From the NCBI GenBank assembly GCA_029859085.1, contig JAOUDU010000065.1:1-9416 (forward strand): a stretch of 9,416 bases of DNA, in the 5' to 3' direction. The position numbers were made by a program, and so were the translations under genes. The notes under the pieces were generated by a model. That model did no database searches. It saw only the letters and a list, made by a program, of their open reading frames with translations, and was not told where the DNA came from. The stretch is from Gammaproteobacteria bacterium (GTDB taxonomy: Bacteria > Pseudomonadota > Gammaproteobacteria > Pseudomonadales > Halieaceae). This document shows, piece after piece, positions 1 to 6,503 of the stretch; position 1 is the first letter of the stretch; every line of letters begins with the position of its first letter.

Positions 1-864
1 AGCTGGTGGGCGTCCTACCGCGGCGAGGAAATCGACAACTGCGAGCGGCGCGAGAGCAACTTCGTCGCCTATATCGCCACCGGGCTGTGGCACTTCTTCC
101 TGGTCACCGGCGACCGCGATTTCCTGCAGTCGGCGTGGCCCATGGTCGATGCGGCAATCGGTTTCGTCCTGTCCCTGCAGACCCCGCACGGCGAGATTCA
201 CTGGGCGGTCGATGCCGATGGCACGCCCAAGGGCGATGCCCTGGTCACCGGCTGCAGCTCGATCTACAAGAGCCTGGAGTGCGCGATCAATATCGCCCAT
301 ACCCTGCAGCAGGAGCGGCCCCACTGGCGCAGGGCACGCACCGCCCTGGGGCAGGCTTTGCGCTACAAGCCGGAGCGCTTCGACCGCACCTGGGCGAGCA
401 AGTCCCGCTATTCGATGGACTGGTTCTACCCGGTGCTGGCGGGCGTTTATACCGGCCGGGAAGCACAGGCAAGGCTGGCGTCCCGCTGGGACGAGTTCGT
501 GGAGGACAAGCTGGGTTGTCGCTGCGAGAAGCAGCAGCCCTGGGTCACCATCGCCGAATCATGCGAGCTGGTGATGGCCCTGCTGGCCGCCGGCGACCAC
601 GCGCGGGCGGTTGAGGTGTACAGCTGGTTGCACCAGTGGCGCACCAGCGACGGTTCCTACTGGACCGGTTACCAGCTGGTCGAGGACCTGTTGTGGCCCG
701 ATGAAAAACCCACCTGGACGGCGGGGGCGATTCTGCTGGCGGCGGATGCGCTCACCGGCCACACCGGCGCCTCGGAGTTGTTCACCCAGGTCCGGATATG
801 CGGCGATGAGGACGGGGCGGTGGTGGCGGAAAGCCCTCGCGAACGCCGGGCCAAGACAGACTGA
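1..864 (+). CDS. Prenyltransferase-like (alpha/alpha toroid) protein, 5'-truncated
   Basis: This frame is open from the first base of the window to the TGA at 862-864, giving the last 287 residues; the start lies upstream. The translation is rich in Trp, Tyr and Leu and has helix-pair-like segments, each with a small-residue/aromatic signature: CSSIYKSLECAI near residue 85, DWFYPVLAGVY near 140, WVTIAESCELVMAL near 181, DGSYWTGYQ near 217 and TWTAGAILLAADAL near 238. That pattern resembles the (alpha/alpha)6 toroid of terpenoid cyclases, prenyltransferases and six-hairpin glycosidases. Homologues beside hldE in other gammaproteobacteria are, as I recall, usually labelled 'prenyltransferase', but I see no proven catalytic motif. 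The last 35 or so residues are charged and look like a disordered tail. It converges on the methyltransferase gene with a 4-base gap. Coding is well supported; the biochemical role is inference, and a glycan- or lipid-processing enzyme is equally possible. Confidence 0.72.
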   Translation, partial: SWWASYRGEEIDNCERRESNFVAYIATGLWHFFLVTGDRDFLQSAWPMVDAAIGFVLSLQTPHGEIHWAVDADGTPKGDALVTGCSSIYKSLECAINIAHTLQQERPHWRRARTALGQALRYKPERFDRTWASKSRYSMDWFYPVLAGVYTGREAQARLASRWDEFVEDKLGCRCEKQQPWVTIAESCELVMALLAAGDHARAVEVYSWLHQWRTSDGSYWTGYQLVEDLLWPDEKPTWTAGAILLAADALTGHTGASELFTQVRICGDEDGAVVAESPRERRAKTD

Positions 865-868
865 CCCC

Positions 869-1486
869 CTACAGTCGCCGCAGCAACCCCAGGCTGCTGA
901 CCTGGTCGATCGACTCAAACAGGCCTGAAGCCAGCGCCATGCGGTAAACCGCATAGGGCGCCTGGCCTCCAAGGTGGGCGTCGGCGAACAGGTCGTGAAT
1001 CGCCAGCACTCCCCCCCTGGCCACGTGCGGTGCCCAGCAGCGATAGTCGGTGAGCGCCGCCTCCAGGCTGTGGCCGCCGTCGATGAACACCATCCCCAGT
1101 GGCGTATTCCAGTGCCTGGCCGCCAGCTCGGAACCCGCCACGATTGGCACTACAACATCTTCCAGGCCCGCCGCGCGGATATTGCGGCGAAACTCGCGGA
1201 AGCTGTCCATCACCGCAGCCGTATCATCGTACAGCTCCGGGTCGTGAAACATTTCCCCGAGCTGGTGCTCCTCCGACCCGCGATGGTGGTCCAGTGCGAA
1301 CAGCGCGCTGCCCTTGCGCTGGCAGGCCAGGCCCAGGCAGATAGTGGATTTGCCGCAGTAGCTGCCGATCTCCAGCACCGGCCCGGCGGCGCAGGACTGC
1401 AGCGCATGCTCATACAGGGCCTGGGCCTCGTCGGCGGCGAGGAAGCCTTTGATGCTCTCGATATCAAGCGGCAGGTCGGGGATCAT
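869..1486 (-). CDS. Class I SAM-dependent methyltransferase (Methyltransf_24-like)
   Basis: A protein of 205 residues with a Rossmann-type methyltransferase core. Motif I is VLEIGSYCGKST at residues 37-48, the SAM-binding Gly loop. An acidic/His strand end, LDHH, lies at 65-68 and is followed by GSEEHQ. FIDGGHS at 134-140 and AIHD at 162-165 correspond to the late motifs of the Methyltransf_24 group, some members of which bind metal through such Asp/His residues. The substrate cannot be read from the sequence. The ATG at 1484-1486 is chosen because the reading frame upstream runs through the intergenic region and into hldE antisense with no conserved content. The ribosome site is weak (GAG about 11 bases before the start). 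It is divergent from hldE and convergent with the prenyltransferase-like gene, so a role in modifying an envelope sugar or lipid is plausible but only inferred from position. No signal peptide is seen, so it should be cytoplasmic. Confidence 0.88.
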   Translation of the reverse strand: MIPDLPLDIESIKGFLAADEAQALYEHALQSCAAGPVLEIGSYCGKSTICLGLACQRKGSALFALDHHRGSEEHQLGEMFHDPELYDDTAAVMDSFREFRRNIRAAGLEDVVVPIVAGSELAARHWNTPLGMVFIDGGHSLEAALTDYRCWAPHVARGGVLAIHDLFADAHLGGQAPYAVYRMALASGLFESIDQVSSLGLLRRL

Positions 1487-1514
1487 GGCTGGGCGCTCAA
1501 TGTGCGGCGAAGGG

Positions 1515-1540
1515 CAGGGCAAATTAGCGGGTTTGCCCTG
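1515..1540. repeat. Perfect 9-bp inverted repeat, operator-like
   Basis: CAGGGCAAA at 1515-1523 is followed by an 8-base spacer and then its exact reverse complement TTTGCCCTG at 1532-1540. It overlaps the proposed -10 hexamer and most of the spacer of the methyltransferase promoter, which is where a repressor operator would sit. It lies just upstream of the predicted start site, so it would be mostly outside the mRNA and more likely acts as DNA than as an RNA hairpin. The binding protein is unknown. Confidence 0.55.
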
Positions 1541-1549
1541 TGCTGGCAA
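1521..1549 (-). promoter_or_regulatory. Sigma-70-type promoter of the methyltransferase gene
   Basis: On the minus strand, TTGCCA (complement of 1544-1549, five of six matches to TTGACA) is followed by exactly 17 bases and then TAATTT (complement of 1521-1526, three of six matches to TATAAT). Transcription would start near 1514, giving a leader of roughly 28 bases before the ATG at 1486. This is the best-formed promoter in the window, though its -10 is poor. Confidence 0.45.
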
Positions 1550-1584
1550 GCGCGGGGGCCGGCTCCGGGCCCCGGCGCGCGTGG

Positions 1585-1590
1585 TATGCT
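1585..1590 (+). promoter_or_regulatory. Possible -10 element for hldE
   Basis: TATGCT lies about 55 bases before the hldE start in the 159-base divergent intergenic region and would give a leader of roughly 50 bases. The sequence 17 bases upstream (GCTCCG) is not a recognisable -35. Around it are GC-rich inverted repeats, GGGGCC/GGCCCC at 1555-1573 and TGCCGG/CCGGCA at 1606-1619, of unknown meaning. waaA has the same TATGCT hexamer in its upstream region. Confidence 0.3.
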
Positions 1591-1645
1591 GTCCGCCTAT
1601 CGGTATGCCGGCACCGGCAGTCTTGGCCACAGGAACACAGCAGCA

Positions 1646-3088
1646 ATGAAACTTGAAATGCCCCGATTCAACCGGGCCCGGGTACTGGTGCTCGGCGACA
1701 TCATGCTGGACCGCTATTGGGAGGGCCCCGCCGCGCGTATTTCGCCGGAGGCGCCGGTGCCGGTGGTCAGGGTCGAACGCATCACCGACCGCCCCGGCGG
1801 GGCGGGCAATGTGGCGCTCAATATCGCCGCCCTCGGCAGCGGCGCCCGCCTCGGCGGCTGCAGTGGCGATGATGAAATGGCCGATTCCCTGGAGGCCATG
1901 CTCGCCGGTGCGGGCGTGGACTGCGTCCTCACCCGCCTGCCGGGCCAGGCCACCACCACCAAGCTGCGGGTGATCAGTCGCCAGCAGCAGTTGATCAGGC
2001 TGGATTTCGAGGACACACCTGTAACCGGGGCAGGCGCCATCCTGTCCGAACGCCTGCCCGCCCTGCTGGAGGGCTGCGATGCGCTGGTGTTGTCCGATTA
2101 TGCCAAGGGTGCCCTGGCCGAGCCCGCCGCGCTTATCGCCCACGCCCGGGCGCGCGCTATCCCGGTGCTGGTGGATCCCAAGGGCGGCGATTTCAGTCGC
2201 TACCGTGGCGCGACCCTGCTGACACCGAATTTACAAGAGCTCGAAGCCGTGGTCGGTCCCTGCCCGACGGAGGCTGAACTGGTGAGCCGGGGCCACCAGT
2301 TGATGGCGGACCTCGGGTTCGACGCGCTGCTGGTCACCCGCGGTGAGCACGGTATGACCCTGTTGCGCCCGGGGCGGGAGGAGTTGCACCTGCCGGCCCG
2401 GGCCCGGGAAGTATTCGACGTGACCGGTGCCGGCGACACCGTGATCGCGGTGCTCGCCGCGGCGGTCGCCGCCGGGGCGGAACTGCCCCAGGCGGCGGCC
2501 CTGGCCAATATCGCCGCCGGCATCGTCGTGGGCAAGCTGGGCACCGCCAGCGTCAGCGCACCGGAGCTGCGCCGCGCGGTGCAACGGGACCAGGGTTCCG
2601 GACGCGGCGCCCTGTCCCTGGAGCAGTTGCAGGTCGCGGTGGCCGATGCCCGCAGCCAGGGCGAGCGGGTGGTATTCACCAACGGCTGTTTCGACATCAT
2701 CCACGCCGGCCACGTGGCCTACCTGGAACAGGCCCGGAAACTGGGTGAGCGCCTGGTGGTGGCGGTCAACAGCGATGACTCCGTGCGCCGCCTCAAGGGC
2801 AGGGGCCGGCCGATCAACCCGGCGGACCGTCGCATGGCGGTGCTGGCGGGCCTGGAGGCGGTGGACTGGGTGGTGTGTTTCACCGAGGATACCCCGCGGG
2901 AGCTGCTGCAGGCGCTGCGGCCCGAGATCCTGGTAAAGGGTGGCGATTACGCCGGCAAGGAAAGCGTGGTGGGCTGGGAGATCGTCGAGGGCTACGGCGG
3001 CGAGGTGCGGGTGCTGGATTTTGTCGACGATGTATCCACCAGCGCGATCGTCGACCGGATTCGCCGAGATGGTGAGACGGGCGAATAA
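1646..3088 (+). CDS. hldE: Bifunctional D-beta-D-heptose 7-phosphate kinase / D-beta-D-heptose 1-phosphate adenylyltransferase
   Basis: HldE catalyses two cytoplasmic steps of ADP-heptose synthesis for the LPS inner core: ATP-dependent phosphorylation of heptose 7-phosphate at C1, then adenylylation. The 480-residue protein matches the family length (about 477 in E. coli). Residues 10-315 are a PfkB/ribokinase-type kinase, with LGDIMLDRYW at 16-25, RPGGAGNVALN at 49-59, and the catalytic GAGDT at 261-265 (Asp264 the expected base). Residues 340-480 are a cytidylyltransferase-like domain, with NGCFDIIHAGH at 346-356 (HxGH nucleotide-binding motif at 353-356), NSDDSVRRLKG at 375-385 and ILVKGGDY at 428-435. 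Both domains look intact and fused. The ATG at 1646 is chosen because AGGA at 1631-1634 precedes it and the protein then starts like known HldE; the open frame upstream to 974 is non-coding antisense of the methyltransferase. It stands alone on its strand and ends 3 bases before the convergent aldo/keto reductase gene. Confidence 0.97.
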   Translation: MKLEMPRFNRARVLVLGDIMLDRYWEGPAARISPEAPVPVVRVERITDRPGGAGNVALNIAALGSGARLGGCSGDDEMADSLEAMLAGAGVDCVLTRLPGQATTTKLRVISRQQQLIRLDFEDTPVTGAGAILSERLPALLEGCDALVLSDYAKGALAEPAALIAHARARAIPVLVDPKGGDFSRYRGATLLTPNLQELEAVVGPCPTEAELVSRGHQLMADLGFDALLVTRGEHGMTLLRPGREELHLPARAREVFDVTGAGDTVIAVLAAAVAAGAELPQAAALANIAAGIVVGKLGTASVSAPELRRAVQRDQGSGRGALSLEQLQVAVADARSQGERVVFTNGCFDIIHAGHVAYLEQARKLGERLVVAVNSDDSVRRLKGRGRPINPADRRMAVLAGLEAVDWVVCFTEDTPRELLQALRPEILVKGGDYAGKESVVGWEIVEGYGGEVRVLDFVDDVSTSAIVDRIRRDGETGE

Positions 3089-3091
3089 GGC

Positions 3092-3859
3092 TCAGCCCAG
3101 CACTCTTCGCGCCGCCTCCACATCGGCCAGCAGGTGCGCCGGGTCGATTGTGCCGACCACCGCCGCGCTGGTGCCGGCATGGCCGAGCACCAGTTCCAGG
3201 CTCACTTCCGGCGGCAGCCGCCCGCTTCCCAGCGCTTTCTTGACCAGCGCGCCGCGCCCGAGTCGGGCACATGCGTCCAGCACCGGCAGCTCCTGCGCCT
3301 GTTGCAGGTTGTAGGTCAGCATCACCACATCACAGGTTTGCGCCGCCGCCAGGCCGCCCGCCAGTGTCTTGGTCGACATGCCGAATGCCCGCAGTAATCC
3401 CTCCCGCTTGAGCTGTGCCAGCGCTTCCAGGGTGCCCATCCGCTCGATGATCCCCAGGTCGTCGCCGTCGGAATGCACCAGCACGATATCCAGCACGTCG
3501 GTCTGCAGGCGCCGCAGGCTGCGCAGCACCGATTCGCGGGTGTGTTCCGGGGAAAAATCATGGCTGGATCGACCCCGCTCGAACTCCTCTCCCACCTTGG
3601 TGCAGATCACCCAGTCCCGGCGCTGCCCGGCCAGCAGCCGGCCCAGCCGCTCCTCGCTGCTGCCATAGGCCGGCGCGGTGTCCACCAGGTTGATACCCAG
3701 CTCCCGGGCCCGGGCCAGCAGCCGGGCCGCGCTGCGCTCATCCGGCAGGGCGAAATCGGCGGGGTATTTCAGGCCCCGGTTGCGCCCGAGTTTCACCGTG
3801 CCCAGGCCCAGGGCGCTGACCTGCAGGCCGGTACCGCCGAGGGGTCGCAGCCAGCTCAC
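3092..3859 (-). CDS. Aldo/keto reductase family protein
   Basis: A 255-residue TIM-barrel oxidoreductase of the NADP(H)-dependent aldo/keto reductase superfamily. The catalytic tetrad is visible: Asp60 in NLVDTAPAYG, Tyr65 in the same motif, Lys88 in VICTKVG and His129 in VLVHSDG. GLGTVKLG at 18-25 fits the first barrel strand, and VVGTIDPAHLLADV near the C-terminus lies where the family binds the cofactor phosphate. It is shorter than typical members (about 310-340 residues), but all strands of the core appear present and I see no frameshift. Translation starts at GTG (3857-3859), overlapping the stop of the upstream FAD oxidoreductase gene as GTGA, which indicates translational coupling. 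A comparable pair of genes lies near hldE/waaA in Pseudomonas (PA4991-PA4992 as I recall). The substrate is unknown. Confidence 0.92.
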   Translation of the reverse strand: MSWLRPLGGTGLQVSALGLGTVKLGRNRGLKYPADFALPDERSAARLLARARELGINLVDTAPAYGSSEERLGRLLAGQRRDWVICTKVGEEFERGRSSHDFSPEHTRESVLRSLRRLQTDVLDIVLVHSDGDDLGIIERMGTLEALAQLKREGLLRAFGMSTKTLAGGLAAAQTCDVVMLTYNLQQAQELPVLDACARLGRGALVKKALGSGRLPPEVSLELVLGHAGTSAAVVGTIDPAHLLADVEAARRVLG

Positions 3860-5052
3860 CGGAACAGGGTATCCCAGTAGGGTGTGGCGACCGGGGGATG
3901 TCCCAGCGCCGCGAGTGCAGACAGGTCGGGCCGGTGCCGGGGCAGGATATGTTCCGCCAGCAGCTGGCGCTCCAGTTCATCGGCCAGGTCCGGGCACAGG
4001 GTGAGCTTGGCAGGCCAGGCCGCCCGGGCGTTCCCGACCCCGTCCAGTTTGCCGACAAACGCGCCGTCGGGCTTCCGTTGGGCCGACTGGCGCGGCTCCG
4101 CCCGGTCGAGTTCCAGGGTGGCCCATTCGGTGCTCCCAAGGTCCAGCCAGGGCAGCAATTCCGCGAGTTCCCGCCGGGCCCGGTCGACCAGCTGCCCGGG
4201 CGCCTCCCCGGCGGCGCCGGTGGACAGGTCCCCCCCCAGGTACCAGACCGGCCGCCCGCGGTGGTCGCGGTGGGAGGAAATGGTCAGCCGGGGGGACGCC
4301 CTGGCGCCGATGCAGTGACCGTAAAATGGCTCCGGGTACTCGTGCCTGACCAGCACCTGTTGCAGGGGGCGGCGCTGCATCGCCGGCCGGTTGCTGCCCA
4401 GGCCGGCCACCAGGGCCGCGTTGCCGGCGCCGGCGCAGAGCACCAGCTGTTCGGGCCGCACCGTGCAATCGGCCAGCGCCAGTGCCGCCCGCCCGTCCTC
4501 CCGCAGCAGCTCGGCATGGGCCCAGTCGATCGCGAAAATGGCATCGCGCTGGCGACTGGCCAGGGTATCCACCAGCGAGGGGACGTCGAGCACGAGGTCC
4601 GCCAGGCGGTAGACCTGGCCGTGAAAATCCGGGGAGCGCAGCGCTGCCGGGTATTCAGCGGGAGCGGCTTTTGTCACCTGGCCGCGCAGCAGCCTGCTGG
4701 CGAGCAAGGTGCTGAGTCGCGATTGCACTGTGGCGGCGGACCAGATAAAGAAATCCTCGCTCAGGACCCGGCAGCCCCGCAGGTCCACCTTGCCGTCGCC
4801 GGCAAGGCACCGGCGCCAGGTCGCGGGCATGGCCGATATGGTTTGTGCGGCGCCGCTCCAGGCCCCCGCCAGGGCGTATTTCACCCCGCCGTGGATCATG
4901 CCCTGGGAGCCGATGGTCTGGTAGCTGCCCAGGGCCTCCTGTTCGAACAGTACGGCGCTGTAGCCGCGGTTGCGCAGCTGGTTCAGGGTCCACAGCCCGG
5001 CGATGCCGCCGCCGATGATCGCGATGTCGATGTGCAGTGTCTGCCTGCCCAT
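3856..5052 (-). CDS. FAD-dependent oxidoreductase (DAO / glycerol-3-phosphate dehydrogenase-like)
   Basis: A 398-residue flavoprotein. The N-terminus is a classical dinucleotide-binding fold: strand IDIAII, then GGGIAG at 14-19 (GxGxxG), ending in Glu37 (AVLFEQ), which should bind the adenosine ribose. SQGMIHGGVKYA at 49-60 resembles the flavin-contacting S..xHGGxxY segment of the DAO family, especially glycerol-3-phosphate dehydrogenases. LVLCAGAGN at 203-211 is the second conserved FAD-contacting strand. YLGGDLSTGA at 271-280 and the C-terminal part are less familiar. The substrate is unknown; a 2-hydroxy acid, amino acid or polyol phosphate are all possible. No signal peptide or clear membrane segment is seen. 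The ATG at 5050-5052 immediately precedes the FAD fold and leaves a short leader from the TATACT at 5081-5086; the ribosome site is weak. It is the first gene of a two-gene unit with the aldo/keto reductase. Confidence 0.9.
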   Translation of the reverse strand: MGRQTLHIDIAIIGGGIAGLWTLNQLRNRGYSAVLFEQEALGSYQTIGSQGMIHGGVKYALAGAWSGAAQTISAMPATWRRCLAGDGKVDLRGCRVLSEDFFIWSAATVQSRLSTLLASRLLRGQVTKAAPAEYPAALRSPDFHGQVYRLADLVLDVPSLVDTLASRQRDAIFAIDWAHAELLREDGRAALALADCTVRPEQLVLCAGAGNAALVAGLGSNRPAMQRRPLQQVLVRHEYPEPFYGHCIGARASPRLTISSHRDHRGRPVWYLGGDLSTGAAGEAPGQLVDRARRELAELLPWLDLGSTEWATLELDRAEPRQSAQRKPDGAFVGKLDGVGNARAAWPAKLTLCPDLADELERQLLAEHILPRHRPDLSALAALGHPPVATPYWDTLFR

Positions 5053-5080
5053 GGCCGCTGACCCGAATTGGAAAGGGCCC

Positions 5081-5086
5081 AGTATA
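5081..5086 (-). promoter_or_regulatory. -10 element of the FAD oxidoreductase / AKR operon
   Basis: On the minus strand this is TATACT, five of six matches to the sigma-70 -10 consensus, about 28 bases before the ATG, giving a predicted leader near 22 bases. No good -35 is visible at 16-18 bases upstream, where the sequence is AT-rich (CATAAA region). Confidence 0.4.
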
Positions 5087-5108
5087 GCCCGAGTGCACGC
5101 CGATTTAT

Positions 5109-5149
5109 GCCGGGGCCTGGTTTTGGCGCAGTTCGCCGGGGCCGGTTTT
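5109..5149. repeat. Imperfect GC-rich direct repeat between divergent genes
   Basis: GCCGGGGCCTGGTTTT at 5109-5124 recurs as GCCGGGGCCGGTTTT at 5135-5149, differing by one missing T, with a 26-base period. A CCCGGC at 5154-5159 is complementary to GCCGGG at 5135-5140, so the second copy can also form a hairpin. It lies between the FAD oxidoreductase and waaA promoters and could be a pair of regulator sites, or chance in GC-rich sequence. Confidence 0.4.
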
Positions 5150-5182
5150 CAAGCCCGGCTGGCGGGGCAACCGGGGGGGCGT

Positions 5183-5214
5183 TATGCTGCGGGCACTTCA
5201 GCCCGACCCCGGAG
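5183..5214 (+). promoter_or_regulatory. Possible waaA -10 and ribosome binding site
   Basis: TATGCT at 5183-5188 is a plausible -10 with a leader of about 25 bases; no -35 is evident 17 bases upstream. GGAG at 5211-5214 sits 5 bases before the ATG at 5220 and decides the start: the in-frame ATG at 5184 lies within the proposed -10 and has no Shine-Dalgarno sequence. Confidence 0.4.
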
Positions 5215-5219
5215 CCACC

Positions 5220-6500
5220 ATGCGCGTGTTGTACAGCGCCTTGTACTACAGCCTGTTGCCCCTGCTGGTGCTGCGCATGCTGTGGCGCTCGCGCCTGGCC
5301 CCGGCCTATCGCCGCCGGCTGCCGGAGCGGTTTGGCTGGTTCCCCGCCAGGCGGGATATCGACCTGCCGGCCATCTGGGTGCACGCGGTCTCCGTCGGGG
5401 AAGTGCTGGCCGCGGGCCCGCTGGTCGAAGCCCTGCTGCGCGACTACCCGCAGTACCGGATCGTGCTGACCACCACCACCCCCACCGGCTCCGAGCGGGT
5501 GCGCGCCCTGTTCGGCGACAGGGTTTTCCACGTGTACGCGCCCTGGGACCTGCCGGGAGCGGTGCGCCGCTTCCTGCGGCGCACCCGGCCGCGCCTGCTG
5601 CTGATCATGGAGACCGAGCTGTGGCCCAATATGGTTTACTGCAGCAGGGCCGCGGGTTGCCGGGTCGTGCTGGCGAACGCACGCCTGTCGGCGCGCTCGG
5701 CCCGGGGTTATGCCCGGGTCCCCGGGTTGACACGGCAGCTGCTGCAGGGGCTCGATGTCCTGGCCTGCCAGTCTTCCACTGATGGTGAGCGCTTCCTCAC
5801 ACTGGGTCTGCCCGCTACCGCGCTGGTGCTGACCGGCAATATCAAGTTCGACCTGGCGCTCGATGATGACCTGCGGACCCGGGCCGCGAGCCTGCAGCGG
5901 GTCCTGGCCGCCGGGGGCCGGCCGATAGTGGTAGCGGCCAGTACCCATGCCGGGGAGGAGGAGCTGGTCCTGGCGGCGTACCGCGAGGTTCGCGACGCCG
6001 TGGGCGACTGCCTGCTGGTGCTGGTGCCCCGGCACCCGGAGCGCTTCGATGCAGTGTTCCTGTTATGCCAGCAGCGGGGCTGGCAGGTATGGCGGCGCTC
6101 CGCCAACACCGACCCGATGCCGGGGGATGACATCCTGCTGGCTGACACCATGGGCGAGTTGCTGCTGCTGCTCGGCACGGCCACGGTCGCGGTGTTTGGC
6201 GGTTCCCTGGTGGCGCGCGGCGGCCACAATGCGCTCGAGGCGGCGGCCTGGGGAGTCCCGATTGTCACCGGGCCCGATATGGAGAACTTTGCCGAAATCG
6301 GCGGGCGGTTGCGCGGCGCGGGTGCCATGGTCCAGCTCGAAGACCCGGCGCGACTGGGTTCGTGCCTGCTGGAGCTGCTGGCCGACCCGGAGCGGCGCCA
6401 GCGCATGGGCGCGGCGGGCGTGCAGGTGGTAGCCCGGAATCGCGGGGCCAGCGCCCGCCTGCTGGCGCTGGTGGCGCAGCAGCTGCGGGCGCTTGAGTAG
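5220..6500 (+). CDS. waaA: 3-deoxy-D-manno-octulosonic acid (Kdo) transferase
   Basis: WaaA (KdtA) transfers Kdo from CMP-Kdo to the lipid A precursor at the inner face of the cytoplasmic membrane, an essential early step of LPS assembly in most Gram-negatives. The protein is 426 residues, matching the E. coli enzyme (425). A hydrophobic N-terminal anchor spans about residues 4-22, followed by a basic stretch. The GT-B acceptor domain carries WVHAVSVGE at 53-61, with the catalytic Glu61, then TTTTPTGSERV at 84-94 and METELWPN at 130-137. TGNIKFD at 205-211 leads into the donor domain with ASTHAGEE at 240-247, VPRHPERF at 269-276, ADTMGEL at 309-315 and GGSLVARGGHNALE at 327-340, the CMP-Kdo region. 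Whether it adds one, two or more Kdo units cannot be read from sequence. It is divergent from the FAD/AKR operon and ends 3 bases before the tolC stop on the other strand. Confidence 0.97.
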   Translation: MRVLYSALYYSLLPLLVLRMLWRSRLAPAYRRRLPERFGWFPARRDIDLPAIWVHAVSVGEVLAAGPLVEALLRDYPQYRIVLTTTTPTGSERVRALFGDRVFHVYAPWDLPGAVRRFLRRTRPRLLLIMETELWPNMVYCSRAAGCRVVLANARLSARSARGYARVPGLTRQLLQGLDVLACQSSTDGERFLTLGLPATALVLTGNIKFDLALDDDLRTRAASLQRVLAAGGRPIVVAASTHAGEEELVLAAYREVRDAVGDCLLVLVPRHPERFDAVFLLCQQRGWQVWRRSANTDPMPGDDILLADTMGELLLLLGTATVAVFGGSLVARGGHNALEAAAWGVPIVTGPDMENFAEIGGRLRGAGAMVQLEDPARLGSCLLELLADPERRQRMGAAGVQVVARNRGASARLLALVAQQLRALE

Positions 6501-6503
6501 GCC

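Noticed and set aside
974..1645. A 224-codon open extension upstream of and in frame with hldE
   Set aside because: It is antisense to the methyltransferase, is rich in Arg/Ala/Gly/Gln without motifs, and HldE has its normal length from the ATG at 1646 with an upstream AGGA.
1487..2143. Upstream extension of the methyltransferase frame to give 424 residues
   Set aside because: The extra 219 residues are antisense to hldE and unlike any domain; the methyltransferase is complete from the ATG at 1486, just downstream of a good promoter.
3898..5061. A 387-codon open frame on the plus strand opposite the FAD oxidoreductase
   Set aside because: It has no recognisable domain and has a Gly/Ala/Gln/Pro/Arg-rich composition. 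Long antisense frames are common in GC-rich DNA, and the opposite strand encodes a clear flavoprotein.
4983..6035. A 350-codon open frame on the minus strand across the FAD/waaA intergenic region
   Set aside because: It overlaps waaA antisense and the start of the FAD gene, and has low-complexity composition and no motifs; it is a shadow of waaA.
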